Assembly (NCBI GenBank): GCA_934574045.1
Contig: CAKTMK010000004.1
Coordinates: 20,117 to 84,116, forward strand
Source of the DNA: an uncultured Oscillibacter sp.
GTDB taxonomy: Bacteria; Bacillota; Clostridia; Oscillospirales; Oscillospiraceae
Direction of reading: 5' to 3'
Length of the DNA: 64,000 nt
The first letter of the stretch is position 1, and each line of letters opens with the position of its first letter. Position numbers and translations under genes: made by a program. Below are positions 7,219-17,250 of the stretch, in pieces. The notes beneath the pieces are model-generated. The model saw only the letters and a list, made by a program, of their open reading frames with translations. It was not told the DNA's origin and did not search any database.

Positions 7219-8295
7219 TCACGCCTTGAGACGCAGCCACTCAGAGTCATAGAATTTCAGAGTCTCCTCGGGGAGATTCAGGAACGCCTCGCAGTTATTC
7301 AGCACGTCGTCGGCGGGATAGGCCACGGGGTCGGCGGTGATGTCCGGGTCCAGCGCGTCCATCACGCTCATCAGCGGCGTGGAATAGCCGATGGCCTCAC
7401 AGTTGGCCGTGCCGATCTCGGTGGAGCACATGAAGTTGATGAACTTTTCGGCGTTGGCCTGATTGGCGGCCCCGGCGGGGATGCACATGGCGTCCGTGAA
7501 GATGTTGGAGCCTTCCGCGGGGACGACAAAGGCAAGGTCCGGATTGTTCTCGTACATAGTCAGGTAGTCGCCCGCGTAGTACACGCCCATGGCGGCCTCG
7601 CCGCCCTCCATCTTGTCAAAGATCTCATCCATGACATAGGCCTGCACGATGCCGCTCTGCTTCTGCTGGATCAGCAGGTCCACCGCCTCGGAGATCTGGG
7701 CCTGATCGGTGGTGTTGTAGGAGTAGCCCAGATCCTTCAGCGCCACGCCGATGGCGTCCCGAGAGTTGTTGATCATCAGGACCTGACCGGCGTATTTCGT
7801 GTCAAACAGGGAATCCCAGCTGGTGATCGCCTCGTCCACCAGCGTGGTGTTGTAGATAATGCCCACCGTGCCCCACATATAGGGGACGGAATAGGCGTTA
7901 TCGGGGTCATAGGCCGGGTTCAGGAATTTGGGGTCCACGTCCTGCGCGTTGGGGATGTTGTCAAAATCCAGCTTCGTGAGCATACCCTCCGCGATCAGGC
8001 GGGAGATCATGTAGTCCGAGGGGATGATGACGTCATAGGAGTCGCCCTGCTGAAGATTGGCGTAGAGCGTCTCGTTGTCGGGGCAGACGTTGTAATTGAC
8101 CTTGATGCCCGTTTCCTTCTCAAATTGCGCGATCACATCCAGCGAACCGTCCTGACCGTCGGAGATATATTCGCCCCAGTTCAGGACATTCACCTCGCCG
8201 TTGGGATACTGACCGCTGGAACCGCTGCCGCCGCAGGCGGTCAGCAGGGGGCAGACCATCAGGGCTGCCAGAATCAGAGAAAGAGCCTTTTTCAA
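7219..8295 (-). CDS. potD: spermidine/putrescine ABC transporter substrate-binding lipoprotein
   Basis: A 358-residue extracellular solute-binding protein of the PotD/PotF family. Lipoprotein signal MKKALSLILAALMVCPLLTAC with the lipidated Cys at residue 21, then the family start VNVLNWGEYISDG, and later PYMWGTVGIIYN and YSVPYMWG-type motifs around the polyamine pocket. It captures spermidine or putrescine for the PotBC permease and PotA ATPase. It is the last gene in the operon, 70 bp after potC, with its own strong SD and a terminator behind it. Confidence 0.93.
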   Translation of the reverse strand: MKKALSLILAALMVCPLLTACGGSGSSGQYPNGEVNVLNWGEYISDGQDGSLDVIAQFEKETGIKVNYNVCPDNETLYANLQQGDSYDVIIPSDYMISRLIAEGMLTKLDFDNIPNAQDVDPKFLNPAYDPDNAYSVPYMWGTVGIIYNTTLVDEAITSWDSLFDTKYAGQVLMINNSRDAIGVALKDLGYSYNTTDQAQISEAVDLLIQQKQSGIVQAYVMDEIFDKMEGGEAAMGVYYAGDYLTMYENNPDLAFVVPAEGSNIFTDAMCIPAGAANQANAEKFINFMCSTEIGTANCEAIGYSTPLMSVMDALDPDITADPVAYPADDVLNNCEAFLNLPEETLKFYDSEWLRLKA

Positions 8296-8364
8296 TTCCT
8301 TGTGTTCTCCTTTACCATTTGAAATATTTTTTGCTATATAAACGGCGCGCCGCGCCAGAGCTTT

Positions 8365-9222
8365 TTACCGCTTGGGGGTCAGCGCGGCCCGCTGGCGCCG
8401 GGCGGCGGAGTCCTGCCGCGCCTGACGCAGGTTCACGATCACCAGCAGCACCAGCACCGAGCCAAACAGCAGCGTGGAGATGGCGTTGATCTCCGGGCTG
8501 ATGCGACGCCGGGCCATGGAATAGACCTCCATGGCGAGGGTGGAGACCTTGTTTCCCGCGGTGAAATAGGAGATCACAAAGTCGTCCACCGACATGGTGA
8601 AGGCGATGATGGCGCCGTTGACGATGCCCGGCATCAGGTCGGGCAGGATCACCTTGCGGAAAGCGTAAAAGCCCGTCGCGCCGAGGTCCTGCGCCGCCTC
8701 GTAGATGTGGGGGTCCAGCTGGTGCAGCCGGGGCATGACGGAAAGGATCACATAGGGGATGTCGAACGTGACGTGGGCGATCAGCATGGTGCCGAAGCCC
8801 TTTGCCAGCGTGACGCCCATGGCGCCGCCCAGCGTGGCGTTGAACGCGTTGATGGCCAGCATGAAAAGCAGGGACAGGGACACGCCCGTCACAATGTCCG
8901 CGTTGGTCAGGGGGATGTTGTTCACGGCCATCAGCGCGTGGCGGCTGCGCCGCTTCATGGCGGCAAAGCCGATGGAAGCGGCGGTCCCGGCCACCATGGC
9001 GATCAGCGACGCCAGCACGCTGACCAGCAGCGTGGTCTGGAGGGCGCTGAGGATGGCGCTGTCCTGAAACAGGCGCACGTACCACTGGAGGGAGAAGCCG
9101 CCCCAGATGGTCCGGCTCTTGGTGGCGTTGAACGAGAAGAAGATCAGGACGAAGATGGGCGCGTACAGAAAGAGAAATACCAGCGCCAGCAGAAGGCGGT
9201 CGGCAAGGTTATTCTTCTTCAC
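8365..9222 (-). CDS. potC: spermidine/putrescine ABC transporter permease PotC
   Basis: A 285-residue inner-membrane permease with about six membrane segments. The cytoplasmic EAA loop reads EAAQDLGATGFYAFRKVILPDLMPGI, which contacts the ATPase. It begins within the last codons of potB (overlap 9219-9222, ATGA), which indicates translational coupling. It forms the heterodimeric polyamine channel with PotB. Confidence 0.93.
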   Translation of the reverse strand: MKKNNLADRLLLALVFLFLYAPIFVLIFFSFNATKSRTIWGGFSLQWYVRLFQDSAILSALQTTLLVSVLASLIAMVAGTAASIGFAAMKRRSRHALMAVNNIPLTNADIVTGVSLSLLFMLAINAFNATLGGAMGVTLAKGFGTMLIAHVTFDIPYVILSVMPRLHQLDPHIYEAAQDLGATGFYAFRKVILPDLMPGIVNGAIIAFTMSVDDFVISYFTAGNKVSTLAMEVYSMARRRISPEINAISTLLFGSVLVLLVIVNLRQARQDSAARRQRAALTPKR

Positions 9223-10053
9223 AGCAGCATCGCCTCCTCCTCGCCTTCGCCGAAGCGGTTCATCACGGCCATGCAGATCAGGACGATGACCATCATCACA
9301 AGGGAGATGGCCGAGCCGAGGTAGGGATTGTACGCCCCGCCGAGGAACTGCGTTTCGATCAGGTCGCCCAGCAGCGTCACCATGCCGCCGCCCAGCAGGC
9401 GGGAGATGGCGAACGTGGCCACCGACGGGACGAACACCATCGTCACGCCGGAGAGGATGCCGGGGACGGACAGGGGGAAGATCAGCCGCCGGAACACCAC
9501 GGAGCTGTTGGCCCCCAGATCCTGTGCCGCCTCGATCAGCCGGGGGTCGATCTTCTCAATCACCGTGAAGATGGGCAGGATCATGAACGGCAGATAGTTG
9601 TACACCATGCCCAGCACGATGGCCCCCTGCGTGTTGATGAGGGGGAAGTAGGTGTAATTCGTGCCGAACAGGCTGTTGACCAGAGAGATGAGGCCGATCT
9701 TCTGAAACAGCGTGTTCAGAAGGCCGGTGTTCTCCAGAATGGACATCCAGGAATAGGTCCGCAGCAGGAAGTTCATCCACATGGGCAGCATGATGAGGAT
9801 GGTGGCGATGCGCCGCATCCCCGGACCCTCTCTGGCCAGAAACCACGCAACGGGATAGCCGATCAGGATGCACACCAGCGTGGCCACCGCCGCCAGCAGG
9901 AACGACCGGCCGAACACGGCGGCATAGGTGCCCATCACCCGAAAGTTGTCCAGCGTGAAGCCGGTCCCGTTGTGGAACGCGTAAATGAGGATCAAGATCA
10001 GCGGCGCGACGACGAAGACCGCCATCCAGACCACATACGGCGCGGCAAGCCCC

Positions 10054-10064
<11 letters not shown>
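9219..10064 (-). CDS. potB: spermidine/putrescine ABC transporter permease PotB
   Basis: A 281-residue permease, BPD-transporter type 1 fold, with an EAA loop EAAQDLGANSSVVFRRLIFP and six hydrophobic segments starting at APYVVWMAVFVVAPLILILI. Its start overlaps the 3' end of potA by 11 bases (10054-10064), so expression is coupled. It pairs with PotC. Confidence 0.93.
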
Positions 10065-11250
<1,186 letters not shown>

Positions 11251-11344
11251 GTATCCTCCCCCATTTCTTCAAATAATGATACAAAAAAGCGCCTCTTTTC
11301 TCTGTTGAGGGGGAACCTTTCTCGTTGAAATTCGGCAATTAAGA

Positions 11345-11373
11345 ATGATATCGGAAATGTACGGAAAAGTCAA
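11345..11373 (-). promoter_or_regulatory. promoter of potABCD
   Basis: Minus strand: TTGACT (11368-11373), 17-bp spacer, TATCAT (11345-11350). The -35 overlaps the stop codon of the upstream pseudouridine synthase gene; no terminator is seen between them, so read-through is also possible. Confidence 0.75.
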
Positions 11374-12329
11374 GGAAAATAGCGGTTTTTGAAGGGAATA
11401 TTTTGCACGGAGAAAACCTTTCCCCGCAGATACTCCAGCGCGCCCGCGTTCGTCCGGTAATCGAAGGCCAGACGGTAGGACCAAAGGCACTGTTTCTGCT
11501 CGTGATAGCGCCGATTCGTCTCGCCCCGGCCATACTTCCCATCCCCCAGCAGGGGGCAGCCCAGCTCCGCCATGGACACGCGGATCTGGTGGGTCCGGCC
11601 GGTCAGCAGCTCGCACTCCACCAGCGCCAGCCCGTCCCGCTTCTGGAGCGTTTTATAATAGGTGACGGCGGTGCGCCCGCCGGGCACGGGACGGCGGTAA
11701 AAGGAGACTTCCTTTTTTTTCTCGTCCTTGAGAAGAAAGCCCTCGATCTTTCCTGCGGGCGGGTTGGGCGCGCCCACCGTCACGCAGAGATAGGACTTGC
11801 GCAGCTCGTGGGTGCGGATCTTGTCGTTGATGACGCGCAGCGTCTCGGCGTTTTTTGCCGCGATGACGATGCCGCCGGTGTTCCGGTCGATCCGGTTGCA
11901 CAGGGCGGGGGCGAAGGAGTTCTCCGCCGCAGGGTCCCACTCCTTTTTTTGATAAAGGTACGCCTGAATGTGGTGGACCAGCGTGTTGACCTTCTCCGTC
12001 TCATCGGCGTGGACCACAAGGCCGGGGCGCTTATTCACCAGCAGGAGGTTTTCGTCCTCATACACAATGTCCAGCTGCGGGCGGAACGCGGCGAGGAATT
12101 TGTCCTCCCGCTCCTCCGGCTGGTCAAAAAACTCGTCGTTGATGTACATTTGCAGCACGTCGCCCTCGCACAGGCGGACCTCCCGCTTGGAGCCTTTTCC
12201 GTTCACCTTGACGCGCTTGAGACGGATGTATTTCTGCACCAGCGCGGGCGGCAGGAGCGGCGCGGCCTTCGCCACGAACCGGTCCAGCCGCTGCCCGGCG
12301 TCGTTGTGATTGATGGTAAATTCCCGCAT
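11370..12329 (-). CDS. RluC/RluD-family 23S rRNA pseudouridine synthase
   Basis: A 319-residue enzyme that isomerises uridines in RNA. An N-terminal S4-like RNA-binding domain (about 1-63) is followed by the catalytic domain, with catalytic Asp148 in the motif RIDRNTGGIVIAAK and the family motif GRTHQIRVSMAELGCPLLGDGKYG. It is closest in style to the RluC/RluD group; the exact target site cannot be told. The gene diverges from yceD-rpmF. Confidence 0.88.
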   Translation of the reverse strand: MREFTINHNDAGQRLDRFVAKAAPLLPPALVQKYIRLKRVKVNGKGSKREVRLCEGDVLQMYINDEFFDQPEEREDKFLAAFRPQLDIVYEDENLLLVNKRPGLVVHADETEKVNTLVHHIQAYLYQKKEWDPAAENSFAPALCNRIDRNTGGIVIAAKNAETLRVINDKIRTHELRKSYLCVTVGAPNPPAGKIEGFLLKDEKKKEVSFYRRPVPGGRTAVTYYKTLQKRDGLALVECELLTGRTHQIRVSMAELGCPLLGDGKYGRGETNRRYHEQKQCLWSYRLAFDYRTNAGALEYLRGKVFSVQNIPFKNRYFP

Positions 12330-12360
12330 AGGCCCCTCCGCACGATCAGTTGATATGGCT

Positions 12361-12388
12361 ATTGTATCCGATTTTGAAAAAAATGCAA
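12361..12388 (-). promoter_or_regulatory. promoter of the pseudouridine synthase gene
   Basis: Minus strand: TTGCAT (12383-12388), 16-bp spacer, TACAAT (12361-12366). It stands back to back with the yceD promoter. Confidence 0.65.
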
Positions 12389-12407
12389 GGCGCAGGCAAA
12401 AAAGTGT

Positions 12408-12436
12408 TTGACAAGCCGGGGCTTATCCCTTATAAT
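12408..12436 (+). promoter_or_regulatory. consensus promoter of yceD-rpmF
   Basis: Perfect sigma-A hexamers TTGACA (12408-12413) and TATAAT (12431-12436) with a 17-bp spacer. Expected to be among the strongest promoters in the window, as fits a ribosomal protein transcript. Confidence 0.92.
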
Positions 12437-12463
12437 ACTACTCGTGTCATTGCGAGGTGTACT

Positions 12464-12970
12464 ATGCGTTTCGACGTAAAACCCATCCTGAATTCCCCCG
12501 GCAGATCGCTGGACTTCCAGTTCACGCTGGACCTGTCCGACACGGAGCTGAACGGTCAGTATCCCGTGCAGGAGCCGGTGGAGGTCCGCGGCAGTGTGCG
12601 CAACACCGCCGGACTGCTGGAGCTTTCCATGACGGTGTCCGCTGTTCTGGACGCGGCGTGCGACCGCTGCGCAAAGCCCCTTCGGCTGCCCAAGCAGGTG
12701 GAGTTCCGCTGCATGCTGGCGGAGACGCTGGAAAACGGCGAGAACGACGAGATCGTTCTGCTGGAGGACGGCGAGGTGGACGTGGAGGACCTTGCCCGCA
12801 CGGCGTTCATTCTGGACATGGACGCGAAGTTTTTGTGTTCGGAGGACTGCAAAGGCCTCTGCCCCCGCTGCGGCGCCGACCTGAACCTCGGCCCCTGCGG
12901 CTGCGGAAAGGAGACGGATCCCCGTCTGGCCGCCCTTGCAGCCCTTTTGGAGAACAACGCATCGACGTAA
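12464..12970 (+). CDS. YceD/DUF177 family protein
   Basis: A 168-residue protein of the YceD (DUF177) family, usually encoded directly before rpmF and linked to 23S rRNA maturation or stability. The C-terminal Cys cluster CSEDCKGLCPRCGADLN followed by CGCG is typical. The start at 12464 follows GAGGTGTACT and lies about 20 nt after the predicted transcription start; upstream in-frame ATGs fall within the promoter. The rpmF gene is 48 bp downstream. Confidence 0.9.
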   Translation: MRFDVKPILNSPGRSLDFQFTLDLSDTELNGQYPVQEPVEVRGSVRNTAGLLELSMTVSAVLDAACDRCAKPLRLPKQVEFRCMLAETLENGENDEIVLLEDGEVDVEDLARTAFILDMDAKFLCSEDCKGLCPRCGADLNLGPCGCGKETDPRLAALAALLENNAST

Positions 12971-13018
12971 CCAAACGGTACGGCACGAGCCGCCCGTTGA
13001 TCTGAAGGAGGTGTCATC

Positions 13019-13231
13019 ATGGCAGTACCCAAGGGAAAAGTATCCAAGGCAAGACGCGACAAGCGCCGCAGCTCCACGTGGAAGCTGGCGGTCCCCGGTC
13101 TCGTGGCCTGCTCCAAATGCGGTGCGCTGCACCTGCCTCACAGAATGTGCAAGGAGTGCGGCACTTACAACGGCCGGACGGTCAAGGTCGTCAAGTCTGT
13201 GGCCGCCAACGCCGCCAACGCTGCAAAATAA
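13019..13231 (+). CDS. rpmF: 50S ribosomal protein L32
   Basis: A 70-residue bL32 with the conserved start MAVPKGKVSKARRDKRR and a zinc-binding pattern CSKCGALHLPHRMCKECG (CxxC...CxxC), so this is the zinc-bearing (C+) form. SD AAGGAGG lies 8 bases before the ATG. It is second in the yceD operon and is followed by an intrinsic terminator. Confidence 0.97.
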   Translation: MAVPKGKVSKARRDKRRSSTWKLAVPGLVACSKCGALHLPHRMCKECGTYNGRTVKVVKSVAANAANAAK

Positions 13232-13250
13232 GATTTTGCATCCGTAATGA

Positions 13251-13284
13251 GGAGGAAAGAGTGCGCTCTTTCCTCCTTATTTTG
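13251..13284 (+). terminator. rpmF terminator
   Basis: Arms 13251-13261 and 13266-13276 (11 bp, loop TGCG) followed by TTATTTTG. Confidence 0.88.
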
Positions 13285-13309
13285 TATTCGCTAAATTTTC
13301 CCCGCGCGG

Positions 13310-13337
13310 TTGCAATTCCATGACGCGCGGGTATAAT
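13310..13337 (+). promoter_or_regulatory. promoter of der-plsY-gpsA
   Basis: TTGCAA (13310-13315), 16-bp spacer, TATAAT (13332-13337). A 12-bp exact tandem duplication (AAAAGCTGAGAC, 13338-13349 and 13350-13361) covers the start of the leader. Confidence 0.8.
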
Positions 13338-13390
13338 AAAAGCTGAGACAAAAGCTGAGACGTGAATTACAGAGAAACGGGAGGAGACCC

Positions 13391-14716
13391 ATGAAACCCA
13401 TCGTTGCCATTGTGGGCCGGCCCAATGTGGGCAAGTCCATGCTCTTCAATAAGCTGATCGGGCGGCGGCTGTCCATCGTGGAGGATACGCCGGGCGTGAC
13501 CCGCGACCGCATCTACGGGGAGACGGACTGGAACGGCCGCCCCTTCACCCTGATCGACACCGGCGGCATCGAGCCGCGGACCGACGATCAGATCCTGACC
13601 TTCATGCGCCAGCAGGCGCAGCTGGCCATCGAGAACGCCACGGTCATCATCTTCCTGACGGACATCCGCACCGGCCTGACCGCCGCGGATCACGAGGTGG
13701 CGGGGATGCTGCTGCGCAGCGGAAAGCCCATCGTCCTCGCGGTGAATAAGATGGACTCCACCGGCCGGGTGGACCCGGACTTTTACGAGTTTTACAATCT
13801 GGGCCTGGGCGATCCCATCGCCGTCTCCGCCGTCCACGGACACGGCACCGGCGACCTGCTGGACGCCTGCGTGAAGTATTTCCCGCCGGAGCAGGACGAG
13901 GAGGAGGAGAGCGACGCCATCCGCGTGGCCCTGATCGGCAAGCCCAACGTGGGCAAGTCCTCCCTCATCAACCGCATTTTGGGCGAGGAGCGCAGCATCG
14001 TCAGCGACGTGGCCGGGACCACGCGGGACGCCATCGACTCCCGCTTTTCCAACAGGCACGGCGACTTTGTGTTCATCGACACCGCCGGAATGCGCAAGAA
14101 GTCCAAGGTGGAGGAGGACATTGAGAAATACAGCGTCCTGCGGGCCACCATGGCCATCGAGCGCAGCGACGTGTGCCTGATCCTGATCGACGCGCGGGAC
14201 GGCGTGACCGAGCAGGACACCAAGGTGGCCGGCCTTGCCCACGAGGCGGGAAAGGCCAGCATCATCGTGGTGAACAAGTGGGACCTGGTGGACAAGGACG
14301 ACAAGACCATGGACCGGCTCACCGCCGACATCCGGCGGGATCTGGGCTTTATGACCTATGCGCCCGTCCTGTTCATCTCCGCGCTGACGGGCCAGCGGGT
14401 GGAAAAGCTCTTTGAGCTGATCGTGGCCGTGAGCAATCAGGCGTCCCTGCGCATCACCACCGGAATGCTCAATAACGTCTTGGCCGACGCGCAGACCCGC
14501 GTCCAGCCCCCCTCTGACAAGGGCCGCAGGCTGAAGATCTACTATATGACGCAGGTCGGCATCCGCCCGCCCCACTTTGTGGTGTTCTGCAACGACGCGC
14601 GGCTGTTCCATTTTTCCTATCAGCGGTATCTTGAAAACCAGATCCGCTCCGTGTTCGGGCTGACGGGAACGCCCATCATCCTGTCCATCCGGCAAAAGGG
14701 CGACAAGGAGGAGTGA
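13391..14716 (+). CDS. der: ribosome biogenesis GTPase Der (EngA)
   Basis: A 441-residue protein with two tandem GTPase domains and a C-terminal KH-like domain, required for 50S subunit maturation. Domain 1 has GRPNVGKS (9-16), DTPGVTRDR and NKMD. Domain 2 has GKPNVGKSS, DTAGMRKK and NKWD. SD GGGAGGAG precedes the ATG. It heads an operon with plsY, whose start overlaps or touches its stop. Confidence 0.97.
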   Translation: MKPIVAIVGRPNVGKSMLFNKLIGRRLSIVEDTPGVTRDRIYGETDWNGRPFTLIDTGGIEPRTDDQILTFMRQQAQLAIENATVIIFLTDIRTGLTAADHEVAGMLLRSGKPIVLAVNKMDSTGRVDPDFYEFYNLGLGDPIAVSAVHGHGTGDLLDACVKYFPPEQDEEEESDAIRVALIGKPNVGKSSLINRILGEERSIVSDVAGTTRDAIDSRFSNRHGDFVFIDTAGMRKKSKVEEDIEKYSVLRATMAIERSDVCLILIDARDGVTEQDTKVAGLAHEAGKASIIVVNKWDLVDKDDKTMDRLTADIRRDLGFMTYAPVLFISALTGQRVEKLFELIVAVSNQASLRITTGMLNNVLADAQTRVQPPSDKGRRLKIYYMTQVGIRPPHFVVFCNDARLFHFSYQRYLENQIRSVFGLTGTPIILSIRQKGDKEE

Positions 14717-14718
14717 GT

Positions 14719-15405
14719 ATGCAGCACCTGTTTCCGGACGGCGCGCCGCTGGCGCTGCTGCTGGCCGTGACGGCGGTGTTCTCCTACTTCTGCGGCTGCT
14801 TCAACGGCGCGGTCATCGTCTCCAAGTATATCCTGCGGGACGACGTGCGCACCCACGGCAGCGGCAACGCCGGTCTGACCAACTTCTTCCGCACCTTCGG
14901 CGGGCCGCTGACTCTTGTGGTGATCCTGTGCGACGTATTTAAGGCGGTGGCGGCCCTGCTGGTGAGCGGGTACGTGATCGGCAGCGGCTATGCCGATTTT
15001 CTCTCCGCGGACGTTGCCACCGCGTACTGGCATACGTTCGCAAAGTACTGGGCGGGGATTTTCTGCCTGCTGGGGCATATGTTCCCCTGCATGTTCCAGT
15101 TCAAGGGCGGCAAGGGCATCCTCTCCGGCGGGACCATCGCCCTGATGCTGGACTGGCGCATCGCGCTGGTGGTGTGGGGCGGCTTTCTGCTGCTGGCCGC
15201 GGCCACGCGGTACGTCTCCCTCGGCTCCGTCTGGGCCGGGGCCAGCTTCCCGTTCGTTTCGTGGTACTGCTACCCGTACCCCGCGGTCGTCGCGCTGGCG
15301 TTTGTGATCGGGGGGCTGGTGGTGTGGCAGCACCGGACGAACATCCGGCGGCTGCTGGACGGGAATGAGAACAAATTCAGCTTCCATCACAAGACGGATA
15401 CATAA
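14719..15405 (+). CDS. plsY: glycerol-3-phosphate acyltransferase PlsY
   Basis: A 228-residue multi-spanning membrane enzyme that transfers acyl from acyl-phosphate to sn-glycerol 3-phosphate, the first step of phospholipid synthesis. Motifs seen: HGSGNAGLTNFFRTFG, FKGGKG and the C-terminal HRTNIRRLLDGNENKF. The ATG at 14719 is preferred, 7 bases after AAGGAGG; an in-frame GTG at 14713 overlapping the der stop is the alternative. It precedes gpsA, which makes its substrate. Confidence 0.95.
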   Translation: MQHLFPDGAPLALLLAVTAVFSYFCGCFNGAVIVSKYILRDDVRTHGSGNAGLTNFFRTFGGPLTLVVILCDVFKAVAALLVSGYVIGSGYADFLSADVATAYWHTFAKYWAGIFCLLGHMFPCMFQFKGGKGILSGGTIALMLDWRIALVVWGGFLLLAAATRYVSLGSVWAGASFPFVSWYCYPYPAVVALAFVIGGLVVWQHRTNIRRLLDGNENKFSFHHKTDT

Positions 15406-15435
15406 AGAAACGATCCGAAAGGACGGGGTAGACAT

Positions 15436-16437
15436 ATGAAAACAGTGGTGATCGGTTCCGGCGGCTGGGGAACGGCTCTGGCCATGGTGCTGTGCGACAA
15501 CGGACACGAGGTGACGCTCTGGTCCCACGATCCGGAAAAAGCGGAGAAAATGACGCAGACCCGGCGCAATCCCCTCCTGCCGGATGTGGAGCTGCCGGAG
15601 GCGCTGAAGATCAGCGGCGACATCTCCTGCGTGGCCGGGGCGGAGCTGGTGGTTTCCGCTTCGCCGTCCTACGCGGTGCGCAGCAACATCCGCAGGGCGG
15701 CGCCGTTTCTGGACGCACGGACGGTGCTGGTGTCCGTGTCCAAGGGCGTGGAGCGGGACACCAATCTGCGCATGAGCCAGCTCCTGCAGGAGGAGACGAA
15801 GAATCTGTGCCGCGTGACGGCGCTCTCCGGCCCCTCCCACGCCGAGGAGGTCAGCATCCGCCAGCCCACCGGCTGCGTGGCGGCGGGGGAGGACGGCGCG
15901 GCGGTCAAGCTGGTGCAGGACGCATTCATGAACCCCTATTTCCGGGTGTATACCAGTCCGGACATCGTGGGCGTGGAGCTGGGCGGCGCGCTGAAAAACG
16001 TGGTGGCTCTGAGCTGCGGCATCTGCGACGGCATGGGCTATCAGGACAACACCAAGGCTCTGCTGATGACCCGCGCCATGGCGGAGATCGCCCGGCTGGG
16101 CGAGACGCTGGGTGGGCGGCGGCAGACCTTCGCGGGCCTTGCCGGGATGGGCGACCTGATCGTCACCTGCACCTCCATGCACTCCCGCAACCGCCGGGCC
16201 GGCATCCTGATCGGTCAGGGGAAAACGGCCCAGCAGGCGATGGAGGAGGTCGGCGCGGTGGTGGAGGGCTACTACGCCGCCGAGAGCGTCTATCAGCTCG
16301 GGCAGAAGGCGGGCGTGGAAATGCCCATCTGCACCTGCGCCTATCAGGTCCTCTATCAGGGCAAACAGGTCCGGGACGTGGTGACGGAGCTGATGACCCG
16401 CTCGAAAAAGGACGAGCTGGGTTACGACTGGATGTGA
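15436..16437 (+). CDS. gpsA: NAD(P)-dependent glycerol-3-phosphate dehydrogenase
   Basis: A 333-residue enzyme reducing dihydroxyacetone phosphate to sn-glycerol 3-phosphate for phospholipid synthesis. N-terminal dinucleotide-binding motif GSGGWGTALA (8-17), then the GpsA signatures SKGVE, LSGPSHAEEV, catalytic-region GGALKNVVALSCGICDGMGYQDNTKA and GLAGMGDLIVTC. Placed 30 bp after plsY, so product and consumer are co-expressed. A perfect terminator follows. Confidence 0.97.
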   Translation: MKTVVIGSGGWGTALAMVLCDNGHEVTLWSHDPEKAEKMTQTRRNPLLPDVELPEALKISGDISCVAGAELVVSASPSYAVRSNIRRAAPFLDARTVLVSVSKGVERDTNLRMSQLLQEETKNLCRVTALSGPSHAEEVSIRQPTGCVAAGEDGAAVKLVQDAFMNPYFRVYTSPDIVGVELGGALKNVVALSCGICDGMGYQDNTKALLMTRAMAEIARLGETLGGRRQTFAGLAGMGDLIVTCTSMHSRNRRAGILIGQGKTAQQAMEEVGAVVEGYYAAESVYQLGQKAGVEMPICTCAYQVLYQGKQVRDVVTELMTRSKKDELGYDWM

Positions 16438-16440
16438 AAA

Positions 16441-16480
16441 CAGCGCGCGGACGCAGATGCGTCCGCGCGCTGATTTTTTG
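16441..16480 (+). terminator. gpsA terminator
   Basis: Perfect 15-bp arms 16441-16455 and 16458-16472 followed by ATTTTTTG. Confidence 0.93.
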
Positions 16481-16727
16481 TACGTAGGACGGCCGATTTC
16501 CCCGCGCCGTCTGATGTACGCCGCTTTTCGCCTGCAAGGACCGGAGACGGAATGGGACGGGGCCTTCTGCATGAACAGCCCCGGCCGGATGATCCCGGCG
16601 TACAAGCTCAGCGGAATGAGACTGCGCGTCCGCTCATGCGGATGAACGCGGCCCCGGCCTGCGCCGTCTGGCGCGCACCGGAGAGAGATCTGCCGCCCTG
16701 CGGGGGAATGGGCTGAAAATCGGGCAT
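16481..16727. other. intergenic stretch without a supported gene
   Basis: About 250 bp between the gpsA and rpmB terminators, which face each other. Short ORFs here have no recognisable product and no SD. An imperfect inverted repeat of the GTAC...GACGGC/GCCGTC...GTAC type lies at about 16479-16517; nothing else is seen. Confidence 0.5.
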
Positions 16728-16760
16728 GAAAAAGCGTCCGGGCCAAATGGCTCGGACGCT
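16728..16760 (-). terminator. rpmB terminator
   Basis: 12-bp arms 16733-16744 and 16749-16760 with one mismatch; on the minus strand a TTTTTC run follows. Confidence 0.85.
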
Positions 16761-16773
16761 GATCTTGCTTGCA

Positions 16774-16962
16774 TCAGATCGCTCTGGTGACTTTGCCGGA
16801 ACGCAGGCACCGGGTACAAACATATACATGGCGCGGCGTACCATTGACGACTGCCTTGACACGCTTTACATTGGGCTTCCAGGGACGATTGGCACGTCTG
16901 TGGGAGTGAGACACCTTGATGCCGAAGGTGATACCCTTATCGCAAAACTCGCACTTAGCCAT
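16774..16962 (-). CDS. rpmB: 50S ribosomal protein L28
   Basis: A 62-residue bL28. MAKCEFCDKGITFGIKVSHSHRRANR and, later, YVCTRCLRSGKV give the two CxxC pairs of the zinc-binding form. The start at 16962 follows GAGGAGG with 8-base spacing; an upstream in-frame Met lies before the SD and is rejected. Monocistronic, divergent from hprK, with its own promoter and terminator. Confidence 0.97.
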   Translation of the reverse strand: MAKCEFCDKGITFGIKVSHSHRRANRPWKPNVKRVKAVVNGTPRHVYVCTRCLRSGKVTRAI

Positions 16963-17019
16963 CCGTTGCACCTCCTCGCTGTTGCGGACTTGCGCCTCTT
17001 ACTCATAGGCACAGCTGAT

Positions 17020-17048
17020 ATCATAACAGAAAAAGATGTAAAAAGCAA
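17020..17048 (-). promoter_or_regulatory. promoter of rpmB
   Basis: Minus strand: TTGCTT (17043-17048), 17-bp spacer, TATGAT (17020-17025). Confidence 0.75.
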
Positions 17049-17100
17049 GTGGAAATTTCAAAAAATTCAAAAAATAAAAAACGGGCCAAAATGGAAACGG

Positions 17101-17129
17101 TTGCGTAAAAGCGGCCGATGGGCTATAAT
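17101..17129 (+). promoter_or_regulatory. promoter of the hprK-dnaE operon
   Basis: TTGCGT (17101-17106), 17-bp spacer, TATAAT (17124-17129). It leaves a GC-rich 5' leader of about 115 nt before hprK. Confidence 0.8.
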
Positions 17130-17250
17130 ATCAGATGTGATCCGGAGACGGCCCGCACTCTGCGGCGGCTCCGGGCAGACGCGGGCGCGGAGCGCCCGGA
17201 CGACTAGACCGCGGACGGGCGACGGCCCCCGCGGGGGAAGGCGGGCACTT

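Noticed and set aside
16457..16645. Small ORF after the gpsA terminator
   Set aside because: It begins inside the terminator hairpin and has no SD or recognisable sequence.
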